A stretch of 15,891 nt of DNA from Acidobacteriaceae bacterium (GTDB lineage: Bacteria > Acidobacteriota > Terriglobia > Terriglobales > Acidobacteriaceae). The stretch's first letter is position 1. Each line of letters begins with the position of its first letter. A program made the position numbers and the translations under genes. Of the stretch, positions 13,073-15,891 are shown one piece after another. Below the pieces are notes generated by a model. That model saw only the letters and a list, made by a program, of their open reading frames with translations. It made no database searches and was not told where the DNA came from. Location of the stretch: assembly GCA_003162495.1 (NCBI GenBank), contig PMOF01000053.1, positions 1-15,891 of the forward strand, in the 5' to 3' direction.

Positions 13073-14011
13073 CTACTGCTGCCGCTGCGAAGCCAGAAGC
13101 TGCTCAAACGCAGGAAGGCCCTTGAGTCCAGCGAACTCGCTGTCCGCCTCAATCTTCTTGGGGCTGGTGAACCCCTCGTTCAGCGCCATGCGCAGGTAAT
13201 CGATCGCGCAATCGTTCATTCCAGCACGCACGCACCCTTTGGCCATGTAGTAGTTCATGGCCCCGCGCTCCTCTGAAGAAGCAGGGTTTTGCACCCGCGG
13301 ACTGGTGCTGTTCCTGAAAATGTTCGGATCCAGTTCCAGCGCCGTCTTATAGACTTCCCAGCCCTTCTTGTACTTGCGCTGCGACAGCAGATTGGTCCCC
13401 AGATTCTTGTAAATCAACGCCGACTTGGGATCCAACTTGAGCGCCTTGCGGTACATCCGCTCCGCATTGTTATATTCCTTCTCCGAGTCGTAGATCGTTC
13501 CCAGGTTGTTCATCACCTGCGCGCTCTTTGGATTCAGCTTGAGCGATGCCTCGTAGCAGCGCGATGCGCTCTCCGGGTTGAACATCAGTTGGTAGGCGAT
13601 GCCCTGCTTGTTCCAGACATCTGCCGAGCGCGGGGCCTTCTTGTAGGCCTCGATAGCTGCCTGAAAGCGCTGTTGCGCCATCATCGAATCGCCCAACTCC
13701 TCCGGCGTAGCGGGGGGCGCCGGAACGGCCGCCAGAGGCCTGGGCTGCGTTGCAACCGCCACAGCCTGGCTGGGAGGCGATGCGGGAGCCTGGGCCGGGT
13801 CCGCGGGCGGAGTCGGCAACGGAGCCTGAACTGGAGCCGGAGTGGAACTCTGCGCCGGAGCCTGCGTCGCGCTCTGGACGGCAGTCTGAGTTATGGTTTG
13901 TGCAGCACTCTCGCTGAACAAGGCGGGGACTGCGAAGGCGGGGACTGCAAAAACGAGGGCTGCGGCAACTGCGACCACTGGCAGCCAACGATGCCGATCG
14001 GACCTGTACAT
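13073..14011 (-). CDS. Secreted TPR-repeat protein
   Basis: A 312-residue protein. Residues 1-27 form a signal peptide (basic SDRHRW, a hydrophobic WLPVVAVAAALVFAVP core, AFA cleavage motif), followed by a low-complexity Ala/Pro/Gln/Thr linker (about 35-102). Then come tetratricopeptide repeats: roughly 103-127, 130-162, 163-196 (SAQVMNNLGTIYDSEKEYNN) and 197-230 (SALIYKNLGTNLLSQRKYKK), plus a C-terminal repeat (about 250-283) containing the two cysteines of GCVRAGMNDC (259-268). TPR arrays bind other proteins, so a periplasmic scaffold or assembly role is possible but the partner is unknown. The frame is open to an ATG at 14044, but the ATG at 14009-14011 is chosen because AAGGAGGG lies three bases upstream and the signal peptide starts there. 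It diverges from egtB. Confidence 0.88.
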   Translation of the reverse strand: MYRSDRHRWLPVVAVAAALVFAVPAFAVPALFSESAAQTITQTAVQSATQAPAQSSTPAPVQAPLPTPPADPAQAPASPPSQAVAVATQPRPLAAVPAPPATPEELGDSMMAQQRFQAAIEAYKKAPRSADVWNKQGIAYQLMFNPESASRCYEASLKLNPKSAQVMNNLGTIYDSEKEYNNAERMYRKALKLDPKSALIYKNLGTNLLSQRKYKKGWEVYKTALELDPNIFRNSTSPRVQNPASSEERGAMNYYMAKGCVRAGMNDCAIDYLRMALNEGFTSPKKIEADSEFAGLKGLPAFEQLLASQRQQ

Positions 14012-14134
14012 ATTCCCTCCTTCCAGAAGGAACAGAGCGATCATTAAAGATACAATCGCTCACCAGCATTTTGACATCACATATTAGACCACCGAACGGG
14101 CTCCACGCGTTGTCCAATTTTGGGCAATTTCGGG

Positions 14135-14165
14135 GTGGTCGGGCAAAATGGGAAAAAGTGGTCGG
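14135..14165. promoter_or_regulatory. Direct repeat GTGGTCGG upstream of egtB
   Basis: Two identical octamers (14135-14142 and 14158-14165) spaced 23 bases apart, about two helical turns, within the 192-base divergent region between the TPR gene and egtB. The second ends 38 bases before the egtB start. This is the geometry of a two-site activator or repressor; the factor is unknown. No convincing -35/-10 pair was found nearby. Confidence 0.35.
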
Positions 14166-14203
14166 TTTGGGATTAGACTCTTTTCAAATCTGGAGACTAT
14201 ACG

Positions 14204-15604
14204 GTGAGTGCAACCAGAGAATGTAATACGCTAACCGAACTGGGGGCCCGATTCAAGGCCACGCGGCGTCGCACCCTGGCGCTCTGCGAACCGTTAACCC
14301 CTGAAGACATGATGGTTCAGTCCTGCCCTGAGGCTTCGCCCGCCAAATGGCACCTGGCCCATACCGCCTGGTTCTTTGAGTCCTTCATTCTGCGCGAGTT
14401 TCTCCCCGGCTACCGCCTCTACAACAAGGACTTTTCCTGGCTCTTCAACAGCTATTACCAAAGTTTTGCCGCCTTCCCTGAAAAGCGCCTTCGCGCCTCG
14501 TTTTCGCGCCCCGGCAGCGATGAAATTCTGCGCTATCGCCAGCACGTCGACCAGGGCATCGAGCGCCTGCTGGACCGCCTGCAGAACGAAGAACCCAGCC
14601 ACGAGGCGCTGCAACGCATCGAGCTCGGCGTGAACCACGAAGAGCAACACCAGGAGCTGCTGCTCACCGACATCCTGCACGCCTTCTTCACTAATCCCCT
14701 GCGCCCAGCCTATCGGCCCTGTGCTTCGAGAATGAGCGACCCCGAGCGTGCGCTGTGCCTGCCCAGCGGTCTCGAATTTGAAACCTGGGAACGCACGGAC
14801 CAGGAAGCCGCCCAGCCTTGCAGCGCCTCAAGCATCGGAATCATCCCCACATTCAGGTTCCACAAGTTCCCCGGCGGCCTTTGCGAAGCCGGCCACAGCG
14901 GTCCCGGCTTCCGCTTCGACAATGAGCGGTCGCGCCACCGTGTGTGGCTCGATCCCTACCAGGTCGCCACCCGGCTGGTCACCTGTGCGGAGTTTGCCGC
15001 ATTTATGGCCGATGGCGGCTACAGGCGCCCCGAGCTGTGGCTCTCACCCGGTTGGGATGCAGTCCAGGCCAATGGCTGGCGCGCGCCCCTTTACTGGACC
15101 GAATCCAGCGACGCCTGGAGCATTTTCACTCTCCGCGGCGAGCTTCCCCTCGCCAGCCTGGAGAACATCCCCGTCAGCCACGTCAGCTATTTCGAGGCCG
15201 ACGCCTATGCCCGCTGGGCCGGCCGCCGCTTGCCCACAGAATTCGAGTGGGAGGCCGCATCCCAGGCCCAACCCGTCGCCGGCAACCTGCTCGATTCAGG
15301 CCGTCTGCTGCCCGCGCCCGGCACGGAAGTCCTTCAAAGTCAGGATCCAACAGAGTCCTCGGAGAGCCCCAACCAGTTCTTCGGCGATTGCTGGGAGTGG
15401 ACCGCCAGCGCCTATCTCCCCTATCCCGGCTTCAAACCGCTGCCCGGCTCCCTCGGCGAATACAACGGCAAGTTCATGAGCGGCCAGATGGTTCTCCGCG
15501 GCGGCTCCTGCATCACCCCCGCCGCCCACATCCGCGCCAGTTACCGGAATTTCTTCCCTCCAGAAACCCGCTGGCAGTTCTCCGGCATCCGATTGGCCTC
15601 GTGA
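14204..15604 (+). CDS. egtB: EgtB, iron-dependent sulfoxide synthase of ergothioneine synthesis
   Basis: A 466-residue two-domain enzyme that uses O2 and non-haem iron to join hercynine to a thiol (gamma-glutamylcysteine or cysteine, depending on subtype), the central step of ergothioneine synthesis. The N-terminal DinB-like domain holds the iron ligands: His53 in KWHLAHTAWFFE (48-59) and the HxxxH pair His145/His149 in NHEEQHQEL. The C-terminal FGE-sulfatase-like domain shows RHRVWLDPYQVATRLVT, RLPTEFEWEAA, GDCWEWTASAY, MVLRGGS and a final FSGIRLA. The start is GTG at 14204, with GGAG (14192-14195) eight bases upstream; no ATG gives the same N terminus. The next gene, 105 bases on, is egtD, which supplies the hercynine. 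Thiol preference cannot be assigned by eye. Confidence 0.95.
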   Translation: MSATRECNTLTELGARFKATRRRTLALCEPLTPEDMMVQSCPEASPAKWHLAHTAWFFESFILREFLPGYRLYNKDFSWLFNSYYQSFAAFPEKRLRASFSRPGSDEILRYRQHVDQGIERLLDRLQNEEPSHEALQRIELGVNHEEQHQELLLTDILHAFFTNPLRPAYRPCASRMSDPERALCLPSGLEFETWERTDQEAAQPCSASSIGIIPTFRFHKFPGGLCEAGHSGPGFRFDNERSRHRVWLDPYQVATRLVTCAEFAAFMADGGYRRPELWLSPGWDAVQANGWRAPLYWTESSDAWSIFTLRGELPLASLENIPVSHVSYFEADAYARWAGRRLPTEFEWEAASQAQPVAGNLLDSGRLLPAPGTEVLQSQDPTESSESPNQFFGDCWEWTASAYLPYPGFKPLPGSLGEYNGKFMSGQMVLRGGSCITPAAHIRASYRNFFPPETRWQFSGIRLAS

Positions 15605-15624
15605 CGGGTTATTATTTCGAGGCG

Positions 15625-15641
15625 GTTCAACGCAGTTCAAC
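15625..15641 (+). repeat. Direct repeat GTTCAAC-N3-GTTCAAC in the egtB-egtD gap
   Basis: Two 7-base copies with a 10-base period (one helical turn) in the 105-base interval between the ergothioneine genes. Possibly a regulator site or chance; nothing else is visible in the gap except AGAGG (15701-15705), the egtD ribosome binding site. Confidence 0.3.
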
Positions 15642-15709
15642 AGAGATATCCAACGAATTTTCAAAGACCTGCGAAACCAGCACTCCTGCCCGCGCATCAA
15701 AGAGGCCCC

Positions 15710-15891
15710 ATGACCGCGTTCGCTCTTCCCCAGCTGACTGTCCGAATCGAAACGCCCGTAGCGTCAGCCGTCCGCGAGGGCCTCGCGGCTCATCCCCGGC
15801 GCCTCCCCTCCTGGCTTTTTTACGACGCCGACGGCTCCCGCCTTTTCGACCAGATCACCCGCCTGCCCGAGTACTACCTCACGCGCACCGA
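15710..15891 (+). CDS. egtD: EgtD, histidine N-alpha-methyltransferase, N-terminal part (3' truncated by window edge)
   Basis: Sixty complete codons plus two bases are present; the gene continues beyond the window. The sequence [20 protein letters not shown] then [20 protein letters not shown] is the characteristic start of EgtD-family SAM-dependent methyltransferases (PF10017), just before the SAM-binding core. EgtD trimethylates the alpha-amino group of histidine to hercynine, the substrate of EgtB. The ATG at 15710 is preceded by AGAGG at four bases spacing. With egtB 105 bases upstream on the same strand it forms an ergothioneine pair. Confidence 0.93.
   Translation, partial: MTAFALPQLTVRIETPVASAVREGLAAHPRRLPSWLFYDADGSRLFDQITRLPEYYLTRT

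Noticed and set aside
14198..14203. TATACG immediately before the egtB GTG as a -10 box.
   Set aside because: It would start the RNA inside the coding region, and GGAG at 14192 indicates a normal leader.
1..15891. CRISPR arrays, tRNA or rRNA genes, toxin-antitoxin or phage modules.
   Set aside because: No regularly spaced repeats, no cloverleaf or rRNA signature, and no matching protein motifs were seen on either strand.

Overview
The window reads as a chromosomal segment of a high-GC, Gram-negative soil bacterium, most likely an Acidobacteriota of the Terriglobia group. This rests on the gene set (TolC-type exporter, HslVU protease, EgtB/EgtD, 6-phosphogluconolactonase next to a glucokinase), strong C/G bias at third codon positions, and small hairpin-bearing intergenic repeats of a kind I recall from that phylum. 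The taxonomic call is inference; there is no rRNA or marker gene in the window.

Layout. 1-2800 (+ strand): the 3' part of a TolC-family outer membrane protein, then pgl and glk overlapping by four bases, a two-step carbon-entry unit (glucose to glucose-6-phosphate, and lactone hydrolysis in the oxidative pentose phosphate/Entner-Doudoroff route). The TolC and glk genes are each followed within about 20 bases by a copy of the same 37-bp hairpin repeat. 2800-5250: a VOC-family protein on the minus strand, a peroxiredoxin-like CxxC protein with its own promoter, flanked by two diverged copies of a 75-bp repeat, and an orphan protein whose layout resembles DUF2971 proteins. 5285-7691 (- strand): hslV followed by hslU. 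The two genes are separated by 307 bases that hold a 175-bp nested inverted-repeat element. hslV uses a TTG start with an excellent ribosome binding site and encodes a 25-residue propeptide before the catalytic threonine. A small membrane-anchored DUF3592-like protein diverges from hslV.

8400-11850 is the accessory part, with lower GC than its flanks: a GDSL/SGNH lipoprotein and an acyltransferase-3 membrane protein, both on the minus strand. Between them lies an internally deleted IS66-type element that keeps only the start of tnpA and the end of tnpC. A 46-codon ORF ends exactly where the acyltransferase begins. The hydrolase/acyltransferase pair suggests surface-polysaccharide O-acylation or deacylation.

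11940-13030: a CDF-family zinc/divalent-cation exporter with a well-formed promoter whose -10 lies six bases from the ATG, implying a leaderless mRNA, then two short palindromic structures. 13073-14011 (-): a secreted TPR protein with a Pro/Ala-rich linker. 14204-end (+): egtB and the first 60 codons of egtD, the two core enzymes of ergothioneine synthesis.

No tRNA, rRNA, CRISPR array or recognisable defence cassette was seen. No convincing new multi-gene system is present. The best leads are the nested repeat element inside hslVU, the orphan DUF2971-like protein, the coupled small ORF in front of the acyltransferase, and the dyad-laden CDF promoter.
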